Origin: Oscillospiraceae bacterium
Lineage (GTDB): Bacteria; Bacillota; Clostridia; Oscillospirales; Oscillospiraceae
Direction: 5' to 3'
NCBI GenBank assembly: GCA_020025375.1
Contig: JAHHSF010000078.1
Coordinates: 1-6,149 of the forward strand
Length of the DNA stretch: 6,149 bases
Shown in pieces: positions 5,788-6,149 of this stretch. The notes beneath the pieces were generated by a model. That model ran no database searches, had not been told where the DNA came from, and saw nothing but the letters and a program-made list of their open reading frames with translations. Position numbers and translations under genes: made by a program. Numbering within the stretch: the stretch's first letter is position 1; each line of letters opens with the position of its first letter.

Positions 5788-6149
5788 CGGTCATTTTTCG
5801 CAGGCGCCGCATGATATGGGACGCCTCCAGATCCACCTTTTCCGTAACCTCACAGGTGGAGATGCGAAGGTGGTCGCTGCCGTAGTCCACATGGATGAGG
5901 CCGCGCTCATCCATGACCTCCAGGCAAACCAGAGTGCGCATATAGGTCTCCCGCCGACCGGCGAACCGGGCCACGTTTTTGGCCAGGCGGGGAACGGTCT
6001 CCTCCACTTCGCCCGAATGGCCGGCGAGGTAGCGCCACAGGTGGGCGAACTCCTCCCGGCTGGGCAGGAGGGAGAGGGCCTCGTCGGGGGTGATGGCCTC
6101 CCCGCGGTGGAAGCGCTCGAAAAGGGCCCGTTCCACCTGGGCACGGGTC
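5780..6149 (-). CDS. recJ: C-terminal end of a RecJ-like single-strand DNA exonuclease (partial)
   Basis: This frame stays open to the window edge, so the gene's 5' part lies outside; about 123 C-terminal residues are seen. A GTG at 6136 could be read as a start, but the preceding codons (reading TRAQ) continue without a stop and no ribosome site is present, so a truncated view of a longer gene is preferred. The visible part looks helical with a winged-helix-like pattern: a basic and aromatic helix (ERALFERFHRGEA), two further helices, then TLVCLEVMDERGLIHVDY, which resembles the 'elgli' strand turn, and a final KVDLEASHIMRRLRK. That closing segment resembles the last residues of clostridial RecJ proteins, and recJ commonly sits before rel in Firmicutes. 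The catalytic DHH and DHHA1 motifs are not in the window, so the identification rests on the tail and context. It is co-oriented with rel, with a six-base gap. Confidence 0.65.
   Translation of the reverse strand, partial: TRAQVERALFERFHRGEAITPDEALSLLPSREEFAHLWRYLAGHSGEVEETVPRLAKNVARFAGRRETYMRTLVCLEVMDERGLIHVDYGSDHLRISTCEVTEKVDLEASHIMRRLRKMTGR

Noticed and set aside
5780..6136. A complete 118-residue gene starting at the GTG at 6136
   Set aside because: The frame is open upstream to the window edge, there is no ribosome site before the GTG, and the C-terminus looks like the tail of a longer RecJ protein.

Overview
The window looks like ordinary chromosomal DNA from a GC-rich Firmicute, most likely a clostridial gut-type lineage such as Oscillospiraceae. 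I infer this from the strongly GC-biased third codon positions, strong GGAGG-type ribosome binding sites, classical hairpin-plus-T-run terminators, a Firmicutes-style bifunctional Rel protein, a MepA-like MATE pump and a YmxG/MlpA-like M16 peptidase. No taxonomic search was possible, so the family-level guess is moderate.

Layout. On the plus strand, 13-603 encodes a stand-alone HD-domain phosphohydrolase, and 600-1973 encodes a 12-helix MATE multidrug exporter. The pump's TTG start overlaps the upstream TGA stop, so the two are probably co-transcribed and translationally coupled. A 185-base convergent gap (1974-2158) holds a perfect 22-bp stem that can terminate transcription from both sides, and a possible small branched structure just after the pump gene. 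The rest is read on the minus strand, right to left: the C-terminal end of a protein that looks like RecJ exonuclease (window edge to 5780), then the bifunctional (p)ppGpp synthetase/hydrolase Rel (5773-3533), a Rel terminator (3493-3520), a short promoter-containing gap, and an M16 zinc peptidase (3409-2159).

How the genes work together. RecJ and Rel form a tight pair: the recJ stop codon lies inside the rel Shine-Dalgarno sequence. This links a DNA-repair exonuclease with the main (p)ppGpp control enzyme in one transcript, a variant of a common Firmicutes neighbourhood. The M16 peptidase is probably transcribed alone, since it has a terminator on each side and its own strong ribosome binding site. 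The HD hydrolase and MATE pump form a separate unit facing it.

I found no mobile element, CRISPR array, rRNA or recognisable tRNA, and no convincing evidence of a new multi-gene system. The points worth a second look are small: the start/stop overlap, the unusually long AT-rich bidirectional stem, a possible three-way RNA junction, a tandem TATACCCA repeat before the peptidase gene, and the direct recJ-rel junction.
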